A stretch of 64,000 nt of DNA from Verrucomicrobiales bacterium (GCA_947478865.1 CANJXF010000001.1:62001-126000), one strand, 5' to 3'. Shown: positions 28,401-36,884, counted from the stretch's first letter. The notes: generated by a model from the sequence alone, not told the origin. Numbers and translations are program-made.

Positions 28401-29174
28401 CAGCCGCTGATTTCGGGTGCGCTGAATTTGAAAAACAGCTTTTATTTGAATGAACTTAAACTGTTGTTGCCGGGAAAAATTTCCCGGCCCAAACAGCGCT
28501 CGCCTTACTTCAGCGTGGAGACGGAACCGTTTGCGAAATGGCGTTTGAATGTGGCCGTGCGCGGGACGGAATTCCTCACCGTGCGCAGCCCGCTGTTCCG
28601 CGGAAAACTCTCAGCCAACCTGAAACTGGAAGGAACTTTGAAAGAACCGCTGGCCACCGGCGAAGCGCGCATCAACTCCGGCTTGATTCAATTTCCCTTC
28701 GCCAACCTGACCGTGGACCGCGGCTCTGCCTCGCTCAGCAGCGACAATCCCTACAGCCCGCAATTGTCGATTTCCGCTTCGTCGCGGGTCTTTGGCTACG
28801 ACGTGAAAATGGACTTGAGCGGCCCGGCGGACAAACCCGCCGTGGAATTTTCTTCGACGCCCGGCCTGGCCTCCGAGCAGATTTTATTGATGATCACCGC
28901 TGGAGAACTGCCGCGGGCCGAAATCAATTTCACCACGAAACAAAAGGCCGGGACGATCGCGTTTTTTCTCGGGAAAAACCTGTTCTCCAAGTTTGGCGCC
29001 GACGGATCGAGCGCGGATCGGCTGGAGATTCGCTCCGGCGAGAATGTTTCCACGCAGGGCCGGCAAACTTATTATCTGGAATACAAATTGAGCGCGGACT
29101 GGTCCATCGTCGGGGAATACGATCGGTTTGGCGCATTCAACGCCGGGTTGAAATGGAGGTTTTTCTCAAAATGA
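25473..29174 (+). CDS. tamB: TamB-like AsmA-family translocation/lipid transport protein
   Basis: The product has 1233 residues. One N-terminal membrane helix (YFLLVLLLLLAALPLWFDWI) anchors a long, mostly beta-sheet periplasmic part, as in TamB. The C-terminal DUF490 domain is clear: GTLKEPLATGEARINSGLIQ, LSSDNPYSPQLSISASSRVF, and a final LASEQILLMITAGELPRAE region. TamB proteins bridge the inner and outer membranes and are implicated in outer-membrane protein assembly and phospholipid transport. The stop overlaps the start of the Omp85-family gene by 4 bases (ATGA), which is the standard tamB-tamA partnership in reversed order. Confidence 0.9.
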   Translation: MGLSKRQRNVLRGGGYFLLVLLLLLAALPLWFDWILKPILNQNGVHYSRYERHGFTRFALTEVKFKKGETTFAAQRVETLFPGPFLWSNFNDDRQKDYLRVAGWTLEIPPAERTTAGINSAQAAAQKLDEVLAEVNRWIPRAAFKGGLVRAGRREISIPAADWTDGNLSGRMISSNLFPETFFNTHLKSRLPQEILVEIPAWDLGGEIVIQRTAAGTVQLKGGALWQSNRIDIAAQFGRDGWLPESASIQSKSFRIPSQTAKLEGYSDLVGSLSLSWRSNGFALDLQGQAQPVGGEIFLSPIAANIHATGDTESIVVETANITLPWLEARLSKNVRFDFQGKLLSETAALNLATDLSKQKWIKATGVLTGEAQLRRSERRFPDASLDLVGADIGLGEVQCKKLNLKGDLEWPWWRIHSAHVTMADDAAADASLEFNAVTRVIADGHLQLRGRFGRPFLPPEISYRTVALTGTFAGPIKNLSHAAHAEFQDVQLPQLKPLQIAADWRANSLNFENLEARVASLSSALHIAGSGTCSTNGADFIVKQLSLSRAGQPSLGLQKTFAISASHLSNRNPSWSLRLDPVQLRGATSALSAEANILWPARGNVSVSARGLSPDQFRDFFATKIPEAALEKLDLAAQWTNGPVTFALDAATQFAADGSGPFSAGLRATGNGNGLSIERAEAGSASQTFISGKGFLPITLRPSHSNLVEILRQKPIDFRAETIPNAPFWRQVSTWAQAELREPRLALAIAGTIDAPTGKITAGANEILLKRGETNQPIPHFENLYADLSFNRDRVLLDRFELFVEGQPVTASGELPLPKNWNANWKSVFDWRKASARLKIVDAQVAPFERLFPKLLSPTGALNLDVAISPGGNLNGELRLKNAALRPIAPVGPVHDLQARVRFINERVEVESLQASIGGETVSLTGEMNLATHSATNDLPEFHFKLRGANVPLARRPEFIVRSDLDLDFSHRAGTQPLISGALNLKNSFYLNELKLLLPGKISRPKQRSPYFSVETEPFAKWRLNVAVRGTEFLTVRSPLFRGKLSANLKLEGTLKEPLATGEARINSGLIQFPFANLTVDRGSASLSSDNPYSPQLSISASSRVFGYDVKMDLSGPADKPAVEFSSTPGLASEQILLMITAGELPRAEINFTTKQKAGTIAFFLGKNLFSKFGADGSSADRLEIRSGENVSTQGRQTYYLEYKLSADWSIVGEYDRFGAFNAGLKWRFFSK

Positions 29175-31303
29175 AACCGGAGCGCTGGCGAATCTTTTTG
29201 CTCAGGTTACCCGGCGCAAGGCGACTGGCCGGGCTGCTGATTCTTCTGTTTTTCACCGGGGCGCTGATGGCGGAAGAAAAGGAGCCGGCCAGATTGAAAA
29301 TTTCCGGCTACGGATTCTTTGGAAATCTCGCGTTAAAAAACCTGCTGAAAACTTTCGACGAAAAACTGAAAACACGAGAATTCTTCGACGCGAATTACAT
29401 CGAAGACACCGCGCTGGTGCTCATTTCGCGGATTAATTCCGACGGCTATTTGCGTCCGAAGATCACCACGCGGGTGACGCTGGCCGACGGGTCGATCCAG
29501 ACCTACGAATGGGAAGAAACCATTCGCGATCCCCTTCCCCGCCCGACGGAAGCGCGGCAGGTCGAATTCAGGATTGAGAAAGGCGTTTTCTATTTCTACG
29601 GCGAGATTCAGTTTGAAGGATTGCACGCGATCGGAACGGATGACGCGAACTCGTTTTTCGTCAAGCGCGGAGCGCTGGTGAAATTTAAAAAGGGGCGAAT
29701 CTTCACTCCCGCCCGGCTCACCCGCGGGATGTCGAGTCTCACGGACATTTTATCGCGACGCGGCTATGAACAAGCGGAAGCGACGGCGGGGCGAATCGAC
29801 CAGGACGACGCGACGGGAGCCGTGAATGTGACGATCAAAGTGAGCGAAGGGCCGAAACATCTGGTTCGCTCGATCCGCGAGGAATTTTTCTACGGAACCA
29901 ACCCGCAGCCGGCCACCGTCACCACGATCAGGACCAACGCCACCTTCTCTCGATTGTGGCAGCAGGACTTTGTGCAGTCGTTGCGCGCGACGAATTTCTC
30001 ACGCGGCTACCCGGACACCACGGTGGAAATGGCGCCGCTGGAACGCGAGCCGGCTGACGGGATGATTTTCCTGGATCTGACCGCGCGGGTCAGGAGCGGC
30101 GAAAAAACCACGCTGAGCGGCGTGAGTTTTACGGGTCAGGAGAAAACAAAGGAAGCCGTTCTGCGGCGGCGCGTGCGCCTGAAAAAAAATCGCGCGTTGG
30201 ACAAAATCGAAGTGGAAAACGGCCGGAATCGCCTCGCGCGCCTGGGAATTTTTGAGTCGGTCGGCGTGCGATACGATCAAGTGGACGAACAAACGCGGCG
30301 CGTCATTTACGAATTGAAGGAAGGCAAGGATGTTGATGTCAGCATGCTTTTTGGCTTTGGCACCTACGAATTGCTGCGGCTCGGCTTCGAGGTCGACCAA
30401 TACAACATCTGGGGGCGGGCGCATCGGGCGAAGCTGCGCCTCACCCAATCCTTCAAATCCTCCAGCGCCGATTACCTTTACACGATGCCGGAGCTGGTCG
30501 GCGAAGATGTGGACGTCTTCTTCAACGCGTTCGGCTTGCGGCGCGAAGAGGTTTCCTTCACGCGCGAAGAATACGGCGGCGGGGTTGGCGCGCGAAAATT
30601 TTTTAACGCCATCACCAGCGATGTTGGCGTGCGCTACAATTATCAAATCCTTCACGCCACTGAGACGAAACTTGCGGAGCAAGTGGGCCCGGCCGATGCC
30701 GCGGTCGGCTCCGTGATTTTCGACCTCAAACACGATCGGCGCGACAGCCCGCTCTATCCGCAGCGCGGCTACAAGATTGCCGCCAGCTTCGAAGTGGCTT
30801 CCGAATACCTCGCCAGCGAGGTCAATTTCCAGCGGTTCGAAGCGGACGCCTCCGTGCACGTTCCACTTCGCGACACCACCTGGCTGCACCTGGGCGCAAG
30901 TCACGGCATCGCCTTCACGCAAGGCAGCCCGCTGCATGAACTGCCGTTCAACAAACGATTCTTTCCCGGCGGCGCTAATTCCGTGCGCGGTTTTCAAGAA
31001 GGCGAAGCCGCCCCGCGCAACGAGGACGGCGATGTGATTGGCGCAGAGACTTTTCTCACCGGCAACGTGGAGCTGGAACAAGCGCTCACGGAAAAGTGGT
31101 CGGTGGTCCTGTTCTCGGACTCAATCGGTTTCGCGAAAAGCCTCGAAAATTATCCGTTCGACGAAACGCTCTTCACCGTCGGCCTGGGAATCCGCTGGAG
31201 AACGGTGGTCGGGCCGATTCGATTGGAATACGGCCACAATTTGAATCCGCGCGAGCACGATCCCGACGGCACGCTCCAGTTTTCCATCGGGTTCCCGTTT
31301 TGA
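29171..31303 (+). CDS. Omp85-family outer-membrane assembly protein (TamA/BamA-like)
   Basis: The start is the ATG at 29171, preceded by GGAGG and overlapping the tamB stop, although the frame stays open further upstream. The product has 710 residues. It has a signal/anchor segment (LAGLLILLFFTGALMAEE), then POTRA-like domains in about residues 30-380 (VEFRIEKGVFYFYGEIQFEG, LDLTARVRSGEKTTLSGVSF). A 16-strand barrel follows, with DLKHDRRDSPLYPQRGYKIA, FNKRFFPGGANSVRGFQEGE and a C-terminal aromatic end QFSIGFPF. It inserts beta-barrel proteins in the outer membrane. With TamB next door it is best called TamA-like. Confidence 0.9.
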   Translation: MKPERWRIFLLRLPGARRLAGLLILLFFTGALMAEEKEPARLKISGYGFFGNLALKNLLKTFDEKLKTREFFDANYIEDTALVLISRINSDGYLRPKITTRVTLADGSIQTYEWEETIRDPLPRPTEARQVEFRIEKGVFYFYGEIQFEGLHAIGTDDANSFFVKRGALVKFKKGRIFTPARLTRGMSSLTDILSRRGYEQAEATAGRIDQDDATGAVNVTIKVSEGPKHLVRSIREEFFYGTNPQPATVTTIRTNATFSRLWQQDFVQSLRATNFSRGYPDTTVEMAPLEREPADGMIFLDLTARVRSGEKTTLSGVSFTGQEKTKEAVLRRRVRLKKNRALDKIEVENGRNRLARLGIFESVGVRYDQVDEQTRRVIYELKEGKDVDVSMLFGFGTYELLRLGFEVDQYNIWGRAHRAKLRLTQSFKSSSADYLYTMPELVGEDVDVFFNAFGLRREEVSFTREEYGGGVGARKFFNAITSDVGVRYNYQILHATETKLAEQVGPADAAVGSVIFDLKHDRRDSPLYPQRGYKIAASFEVASEYLASEVNFQRFEADASVHVPLRDTTWLHLGASHGIAFTQGSPLHELPFNKRFFPGGANSVRGFQEGEAAPRNEDGDVIGAETFLTGNVELEQALTEKWSVVLFSDSIGFAKSLENYPFDETLFTVGLGIRWRTVVGPIRLEYGHNLNPREHDPDGTLQFSIGFPF

Positions 31304-31377
31304 GCAGGAGATCGCACCAGCGCCGGCGCATCGGAAATGAGTCGCAGGCGCGGTTCGGGAAGAATAGGCTCCTTCGC

Positions 31378-32028
31378 ATGACCCTTTCCGATAAGGACAG
31401 CGCCTCGGGATTCACGCTTATCGAAGTCATCCTGATCATAGCGACCGTTGCCGTTCTGGTTATCGTTCTCATTCCTGCGCTCGCGAAACAAAACGGCAAA
31501 CAGCACCAAGAGGTTTGCGTCAACCAACTCAAACAGGTTGGATTGTCGTTTCGGATCTGGGCTGGTGACAGCTCTGATGCCTATCCAATGGCACGCTCAA
31601 CGAATGACGGAGGCACGATGGAATTCGTTAAGACCCCTGAAGTCTTCCAGCACTTTCTATCCATAAGCAACGAATTGGGCTCGCCGCAAGTTTTGATCTG
31701 CCCGACAGATAAAAAGCGAAGGCCCGCGAAAGACTTCTCGAAGCTGGGCAACATAAACCTCAGCTACTTCGTCGGTGTCGATGCAAGCGAAAACCTTCCG
31801 CAGTCCATCTTGTCCGGCGACCGGAACATCACCAATGGATTCGCACCCACGAACGGAATGCTGACCCTTATTAAGAACCAACTGGTCGGATGGACAAAAG
31901 ACCTGCACAAATCTCAGGGAAATATCGCGCTGGGAGATGGAATCGTTCAACCAGTAAGCAGCGCCCTGTTGAAAAATGAAATTGTCGCGAACAGCGATCT
32001 GGTGACGAACCGGATTATATTGCCGTGA
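31378..32028 (+). CDS. Prepilin-like protein with N-terminal methylation motif
   Basis: The start is ATG 31378 and the product has 216 residues. After a short leader comes GFTLIEVILIIATVAVLVIV, a class III signal cut before F with E at +5, then the helix ending in the usual NQLKQVGLSFRIWAGD. The body has PVC pseudopilin features (LICPTDKKRRPAKDF, LSYFVGVDA, GNIALGDGIVQ), like the H-X9-DG type proteins of Verrucomicrobia/Planctomycetes. Such proteins are processed by a prepilin peptidase and assembled by a type II/IV machine such as the secretin system at 15922-20464. It is the only prepilin in the window. Confidence 0.85.
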   Translation: MTLSDKDSASGFTLIEVILIIATVAVLVIVLIPALAKQNGKQHQEVCVNQLKQVGLSFRIWAGDSSDAYPMARSTNDGGTMEFVKTPEVFQHFLSISNELGSPQVLICPTDKKRRPAKDFSKLGNINLSYFVGVDASENLPQSILSGDRNITNGFAPTNGMLTLIKNQLVGWTKDLHKSQGNIALGDGIVQPVSSALLKNEIVANSDLVTNRIILP

Positions 32029-32087
32029 AGGGTAAGGGTTCCGTTGGCAGCCTTGGATATTCTAAAGTAGTTATAAAAAATCGAGGA

Positions 32088-32163
32088 TGGTGGAGCCTAG
32101 GGGATTCGAACCCCTGACCTTCTCATTGCGAACGAGACGCTCTACCAACTGAGCTAAGACCCC
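32088..32163 (-). tRNA. tRNA-Ala (anticodon CGC)
   Basis: The 76-base cloverleaf has encoded CCA. The acceptor stem GGGGTCT pairs with AGGCTCC (two G-T). The D arm is TAGCTCAGTTGGTAGAGC. The anticodon stem TCTCG/TGAGA encloses loop TTCGCAA with CGC at 34-36. The T arm is CAGGGGTTCGAATCCCCT. It decodes GCG. Confidence 0.94.
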
Positions 32164-32306
32164 ATCCAGTGCCCACAACTATGGAATAAAAATAGTTGCA
32201 GGCAAGCGGAAATAGCGCGGACCACCGCGCCGACCCAGGATGAATCCGGCAAATCAAAACCGGCCAAGCCGGCCGGTGAACCGTGCGCAATCGAATTGAC
32301 CTGCGG

Positions 32307-33788
32307 CTACCGCAGTCGGGCGTTTTCGACGACGAGGTATTGCATGGCTCCTTCGTTCCAGACGCGCAGCAGGACGCGTTTATCCCGCAAGTTGCGACTT
32401 TGGGAAATGGCTTCCCGCGAATTGGTCACCGGTTTTTGGTTGATCTCAGTGATGATCCCTCCCGGCCGCAACCCCGCCGAATAAGCCGACGATCCAGGGT
32501 CCACTTTTGTAATCAAGACTCCACGGATGGTGCTGGGAATTTGCAACGCCTCCCTCGCATGCGGCGTCAGATCGATCACATCCACGCCGCTTAAGCCAAT
32601 ATTTCTGCTGGGCGTTGGGCGCGGTTCCGGTTCGGCTTGCGCAACAGAACTCCGCGGCATTTCATCGAGGATGCTGGTGAATTTCTTTTCTTTGCCATCG
32701 CGAAGAACACTTAAATCAACGCGCGAATTCGGCCCGGTTTGCGAGATCATGAGCCGAAGGTGTCGGCTATCGCTGACCTCCTGATCATTTAGACGCGTGA
32801 TGACATCGCCCGGTTTTATTCCGATCCGCGCCGCAGGGCTGTTGGATGAGACGTCGGCGACCAGCGCCCCTTTGAGCCCCGGCAAACTCATCACCTCGAC
32901 CAATTCAGGGGTGATAGGCTGAATGATCACGCCGAGGTAGCCGCGCGTGACCTTTCCTTGTTTGATGATTTTATCCATCACTCCGCGAGCCATGTTGATC
33001 GGCACGGCAAAACCAACGCCGGAACTCCCTCCGCTGCGACTGAGAATGGCGGTGTTTATTCCGACCAATCTTCCTTCGGCATCCACGAGGGCGCCGCCAG
33101 AATTGCCGGGATTAATGGAAGCGTCGGTCTGGATGAAATCTTCGTATTCCACGATGCCAAAACCGCCGCGGCCCACCGCGCTGACAATGCCCATCGTGAC
33201 CGCCTGGCCAACGCCGAATGGATTTCCAACCGCCAGAACGATGTCGCCCACCTCAAGCTTGGAGCTGTCCGCGACGGTGGCAGCGGGAAGTTTTTCGCCC
33301 TCCACTTTAATCACGGCAACGTCGGTTTGGGGGTCGGTTCCAACCACCTTGGCCGCGAATGTCTTCGATTCGTTCCCCAGAGCCACTTTGATTTCGTCCG
33401 CTCCGTCAATGACATGATTGCTGGTCAAAATATATCCCTCTTCCAAAAGGATCACGCCGGAGCCAAGCCCTTGTTGCTGCCGCGTCCGAGGGGGATGGCC
33501 ATCGGCCGCCCCGGGCTCTTCGTCATCCTCGCCACGCAAAAGCTGGTCGAAAAATGGAATTCCTAAAAACGGATGCGGACTGACCCGCACGAGTTTGGTG
33601 GAGAAAATATTGACGACGCTCGGCGCGATGCGTTTCACCGCAGGAGCGAAACTGCGCGTGACATTCTGATCGCGCGCTGGCCCGGCGGCGACGCCCGGCG
33701 CACCCGTCGTGCTCTGCGCGAAACTGCCGGTCGCAAGGGCGCACGCCATCGTGAAGGCGAGGAACCGGCAAATGATTTTATCGCTCAC
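32307..33788 (-). CDS. HtrA/DegP-family periplasmic serine protease
   Basis: The product has 493 residues from a GTG start, with a signal peptide (FLAFTMACALATGSFA). The trypsin-like domain carries the triad H125 (TSNHVIDGAD), D156 (PQTDVAVIKV) and S230 (INPGNSGGALVD). Two PDZ domains follow: GYLGVIIQPITPELVEVMSL (about 285-380) and the C-terminal VLITKVDPGSSAYSAGLRPG (about 410-490). It is the DegP/DegQ layout of a periplasmic chaperone-protease. Its start overlaps the ferritin-like stop by 4 bases (GTGA), so both genes are one operon. Confidence 0.94.
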   Translation of the reverse strand: MSDKIICRFLAFTMACALATGSFAQSTTGAPGVAAGPARDQNVTRSFAPAVKRIAPSVVNIFSTKLVRVSPHPFLGIPFFDQLLRGEDDEEPGAADGHPPRTRQQQGLGSGVILLEEGYILTSNHVIDGADEIKVALGNESKTFAAKVVGTDPQTDVAVIKVEGEKLPAATVADSSKLEVGDIVLAVGNPFGVGQAVTMGIVSAVGRGGFGIVEYEDFIQTDASINPGNSGGALVDAEGRLVGINTAILSRSGGSSGVGFAVPINMARGVMDKIIKQGKVTRGYLGVIIQPITPELVEVMSLPGLKGALVADVSSNSPAARIGIKPGDVITRLNDQEVSDSRHLRLMISQTGPNSRVDLSVLRDGKEKKFTSILDEMPRSSVAQAEPEPRPTPSRNIGLSGVDVIDLTPHAREALQIPSTIRGVLITKVDPGSSAYSAGLRPGGIITEINQKPVTNSREAISQSRNLRDKRVLLRVWNEGAMQYLVVENARLR

Positions 33789-34237
33789 GGGGTTTCGTAT
33801 TCCTTCAAGAATCCGACGAACTCGCGACGATGCTCTTCCTCATCCGCGAGAATTTCGATGGCGAGATCCTGCGTCACGTAATCGCGTCCATCGCACAGCT
33901 TGATGATCTTGTTGTATTGTTCGATGGCCCTTTCTTCGGCGGCGATCACGCCGATGATTACGGAGACGACATCCGTGGTGTCCTCCTTGGGCTGCAGCAG
34001 GTTCTGACTGGCTTCAAACTGCTGCGAACCCGGCACGAGGCCGCCGATGGTTTTGATCCGCGCGGCCAATTTCTGCGCGTGCATTACTTCGGCAGGAATG
34101 TCCGCCCCAAGAGATTTCTTGATTACATCGGAGCGCACGCCGTCGAGGTTTACGGAAGCGGCGATGTAGTTTTGCACGGTCTCCAATTCCATTTCGTAGG
34201 AGACGGTCAGTTCGGAAATTATTTCTCGATTGCTCAT
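33785..34237 (-). CDS. Ferritin-like diiron protein
   Basis: From ATG 34237 the product has 150 residues; open sequence continues upstream but the start SNREIISELTVSYEMELETV is where the fold begins. Four-helix metal-binding residues are seen in SYEMELETVQNYIAAS, AEVMHAQKLAARI, AEERAIEQYNKII and ADEEEHRREFVGFL, giving the E...E..H plus E...E..H pattern of bacterioferritin/Dps-like diiron sites. It probably stores or oxidises iron, or detoxifies peroxide, in the cytoplasm. Genes of this type paired with a protease suggest a stress role, but that is inference. Confidence 0.85.
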   Translation of the reverse strand: MSNREIISELTVSYEMELETVQNYIAASVNLDGVRSDVIKKSLGADIPAEVMHAQKLAARIKTIGGLVPGSQQFEASQNLLQPKEDTTDVVSVIIGVIAAEERAIEQYNKIIKLCDGRDYVTQDLAIEILADEEEHRREFVGFLKEYETP

Positions 34238-34428
34238 GTGAACATGCCCCGGCTGGCCATCCATTCCGCGACGGAAGCATAACATTCTTTCGCGTGAAAA
34301 CCGGCCTTGAGCAATCAGGCGCTCCGTGTTTTTCCACAGTGGGCAAACCACAGGGCCGCATCCACGGAGAGAGGGCCCGGCTGAGAAAAACCAGTGGACA
34401 ACCCGGGCGACGCAGCTAAATTTCGCGC

Positions 34429-34704
34429 ATGTTTTCTGGAAAAAATCTACTACCAGCCACGCTCACGGTGCTGCTTTTTGTCAGCACAGTGGCCTGCGCG
34501 GCGTCAGCCATATTCCTAGTGCGGGGCCACAGCGAATTGCGCAGTTTGCAGGGCCAGGCCGCAGCGATTGAGAACAACCGCAACCTTGTCCGCGCCCTGG
34601 CCAACGACGCGATTGAATACAGCAAGCGCAATCCGGCCATCGACCCGGTCTTGCAATCGGCCGGACTTAAACCCGCGCCCACCAGCCCGAAAGCTTCGAA
34701 ATAA
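34429..34704 (+). CDS. Small bitopic membrane protein, paralogue of the next gene
   Basis: The product has 91 residues. One membrane helix (LTVLLFVSTVACAASAIFLV) is followed by a short coiled coil (HSELRSLQGQAAAIENNRNL) and then DAIEYSKRNPAIDPVLQSAG before a Pro/Lys tail. The last element resembles the same region of the next protein, so the two genes appear to be a diverged tandem duplication. I do not recognise a function. The divergent neighbour is the ferritin/HtrA operon. Confidence 0.7.
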   Translation: MFSGKNLLPATLTVLLFVSTVACAASAIFLVRGHSELRSLQGQAAAIENNRNLVRALANDAIEYSKRNPAIDPVLQSAGLKPAPTSPKASK

Positions 34705-34705
34705 C

Positions 34706-35119
34706 ATGAACGACTCCGAAAACCTTGATTCCCCGGCGAGTTTCTCAGCGGAAGCGAAAACCAGCAGCGCGATCGAACCCTACGAAGCGCTGCGCAAACT
34801 TTTTGTCGCGACACTCTTTGCGCTGATCATCCTCAGCGGCGGATTGAATATTTTTTTCCTGCGCCAAATGATTTTTGTGCGCAAAGACCTTGATGTTGTC
34901 CGTCCGCAAGTGAGCCAACTCCTCGCGAATTATCAGGCGACAGAAGACCCGCAGATCAAAACTTTTATCAACTCGCTCATCGGTTACGGCCGCACGCACC
35001 CCGACTTTCTACCGATCCTGGTAAAATACAAAGTCGTTCCTGACACCACCGCGCCGCGAATGACAGCACCGGCGCCCGCTGCCCCGGCTCAGGCTCCCGC
35101 TAAACCGGCGAAGAAATAA
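34706..35119 (+). CDS. Small bitopic membrane protein, second paralogue
   Basis: The start is ATG 34706, one base after the preceding stop; the product has 137 residues. It has a cytoplasmic segment of about 30 residues, one membrane helix (LFVATLFALIILSGGLNIFF), a coiled-coil stretch (VRKDLDVVRPQVSQLLANYQ), and FINSLIGYGRTHPDFLPILV. That is similar in layout and sequence to the previous protein's DAIEYSKRNPAIDPVL segment. An Ala/Pro/Lys-rich end follows. Function is unknown; the pair is probably membrane-associated and may interact. Confidence 0.72.
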   Translation: MNDSENLDSPASFSAEAKTSSAIEPYEALRKLFVATLFALIILSGGLNIFFLRQMIFVRKDLDVVRPQVSQLLANYQATEDPQIKTFINSLIGYGRTHPDFLPILVKYKVVPDTTAPRMTAPAPAAPAQAPAKPAKK

Positions 35120-35255
35120 CGCTGGCGGCAGGCTGGAGGTTTTTTAGACTTTTCCCGAATCCATTCGCAAGCCGGGTTCGGGGGGATTTTGCGACGTTTC
35201 CACTCACCCTCGAGAGGCAAGCGCCATCCATGCGCGGGGTTGCAGCCGACGGCGA

Positions 35256-35666
35256 TTAAGGCGCCGTCGAGTTCAAGGTCGGCAACTTGGTTCCACATTC
35301 CGGGCAGAAACAGGCCGAAGGGGGCGATTCACCACCGCAATCTGAACAGGTTTGATGCGCTTTGGCGTGGCGATGAGCGATAATCAGATTGCGGATGTAA
35401 GGAATCCAAGTGAAAGCGTAGGCGAAGATAAAAACGGAATCGCGCCGGTGAAGTCCATAGGTGAGCAGCAGGAGCGAGCCGATCAAGCTCAACCACCAAA
35501 AGCTGGAGGGAATGACCACTTTTTTCTGTTTCTCGGTGGCATACCACTGCACGAAAAAGCGGGAAAAGAAAACGACGTTCCCGAGCCAGCCGAGGACTTT
35601 CCAAAAGCTCCATTGAATGCCGAGAAATTTGTCGTTATGAAAAATTAAATCTCCAAACCAGTCCAT
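35256..35666 (-). CDS. LAB_N (lipid A biosynthesis N-terminal) membrane protein fused to a zinc ribbon
   Basis: The product has 136 residues. Residues 1-95 match the LAB_N domain: WKVLGWLGNVVFFSRFFVQW, ATEKQKKVVIPSSFWWLSLI and GLHRRDSVFIFAYAFTWIPY, forming three membrane helices. The domain is normally the N-terminus of lipid A disaccharide synthase or a stand-alone membrane protein. Unusually, residues about 105-126 form a zinc ribbon, CSDCGG...FCPECG (two CxxC knuckles). The combination suggests a metal- or RNA-binding cytoplasmic tail. No lpxB lies beside it. Function is not known. Confidence 0.8.
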   Translation of the reverse strand: MDWFGDLIFHNDKFLGIQWSFWKVLGWLGNVVFFSRFFVQWYATEKQKKVVIPSSFWWLSLIGSLLLLTYGLHRRDSVFIFAYAFTWIPYIRNLIIAHRHAKAHQTCSDCGGESPPSACFCPECGTKLPTLNSTAP

Positions 35667-35768
35667 GGCTGGAATTTAGGTTAACGCCCGATGGTTAGAA
35701 AGCTTAGAAGCGTCAGCCATCAAAGCTGAGAGAATTGGTTCAACGATTTGGCGCTTCTCCATCAATCG

Positions 35769-36884
35769 CTATTCCGCCAAAAATTTTTCCACTTTTTCCG
35801 CTAAATTATCGCGGGCGCTGACGTCCCGCAGAACGCCTTTTTTGTCCACGAGCCACATGGCGGGAATGCTGTTGATGCCGAATTCCTGCCCGAACTTATT
35901 CTGCCAGCCTTTGCCATCGAAATACTGGGGCCAAGACATTTTTTCTTTCGCGACGAATTTCTCCAGCTTTTCTTTGTCCTGATCGAAGCTGATGCCGACG
36001 ATTTCAAACCCTTTGGCGTGCAGCTTTTCGTAGGCTTCCTTGACGTGCGGCAGTTCCGCCACGCACGGCCCGCACCATGTCGCCCAGAAATCAACCAGGA
36101 CGACTTTGCCTTTCATTTTGGCGAGGTCCACTTCGCGGCCGTCAACTGCTTTGAACTGGATCGCAACCGGTTTGCCGACCGCTTCCATTTTTTTCAGGAT
36201 GCTTTTGGCCTGGGCTTTGACTTCATCCGACGCTGGGCTGTTGACGATTTCAGTGGCTAGTTCGCGGGCTTTGTCGCTCTCGCTCGCGCCCGCGACCGAG
36301 AGGAGCATCTCATAAACCTCGCTCCGTTTTGGAAACTGTTTGATCAAATCGCGCGTGCCCTTCTCGAAGGCGGCCAGAACGGCGGGCATGCCTTCGGCTT
36401 TCTTGCTCATCGCGTTGCGCTGCACCGAGCCAGCCAGAAGGTTGAATTTTTCATCCTCGCTCAACTTGGGATCTTTGAGCCTTTCCTGTTCGATCTTTTC
36501 GAGTTGCGCCACGCGCTTGGTGTCGCCCAGTTGAATGGCAAAACCGAGCATATCCTGCTCCTTTTCGCGAGCTTCGTCCGCTTTGGGGTGTTTAGGAAAA
36601 CGGGTGTAGAAATCGTGCGCCTTATCGGCGGCGGCACCGGCCAGATCCCTTTGGCTGTCGCGGAATTTATTGATCTCTTCCTCCGAGGGCTGCTTATCGC
36701 GCCACTCGGCAGGCGGCGTGGGCGGGCGGGTCGCTTTTTCCAATTCCTTCCACGCTTTGTCCCCTTCCGCATCGCCGGCCGACTCCGTTTTCTCAGCGAG
36801 TTTGGGATCGGCGGCCCGGACGCGATCCGTGGCGGCGAAAGTTAAAACCGCAGCCATCAAGAGGGTTTGAAGAATGGTTTTCAT
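35769..36884 (-). CDS. TlpA-like exported thioredoxin-fold protein
   Basis: The product has 371 residues with a signal peptide (ILQTLLMAAVLTFAATDRVR). A long helical region (about 30-225) is followed by a TlpA/AhpC-TSA thioredoxin domain: KVVLVDFWATWCGPCVAELP with the CxxC pair, GFEIVGISFDQDKEKLEKFV and NSIPAMWLVDKKG with the cis-Pro. It most likely reduces disulfides in the periplasm, for example in cytochrome c maturation; the heme protein at 3497-7108 would need such a system. The helical front half is of an unknown type. Confidence 0.88.
   Translation of the reverse strand: MKTILQTLLMAAVLTFAATDRVRAADPKLAEKTESAGDAEGDKAWKELEKATRPPTPPAEWRDKQPSEEEINKFRDSQRDLAGAAADKAHDFYTRFPKHPKADEAREKEQDMLGFAIQLGDTKRVAQLEKIEQERLKDPKLSEDEKFNLLAGSVQRNAMSKKAEGMPAVLAAFEKGTRDLIKQFPKRSEVYEMLLSVAGASESDKARELATEIVNSPASDEVKAQAKSILKKMEAVGKPVAIQFKAVDGREVDLAKMKGKVVLVDFWATWCGPCVAELPHVKEAYEKLHAKGFEIVGISFDQDKEKLEKFVAKEKMSWPQYFDGKGWQNKFGQEFGINSIPAMWLVDKKGVLRDVSARDNLAEKVEKFLAE

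Noticed and set aside
28538-29170. N-terminal extension of the Omp85 gene by about 210 codons
   Set aside because: The extension overlaps the TamB C-terminal DUF490 domain; the ATG at 29171 has GGAGG and starts a signal segment.
29999-31081. A 360-codon minus-strand open frame
   Set aside because: Antisense to the POTRA and barrel region of the Omp85-family protein.
31096-31377. Extension of the prepilin frame upstream of 31378
   Set aside because: Overlaps the end of the barrel protein and places 94 residues before the short prepilin leader, which must be near the N-terminus.
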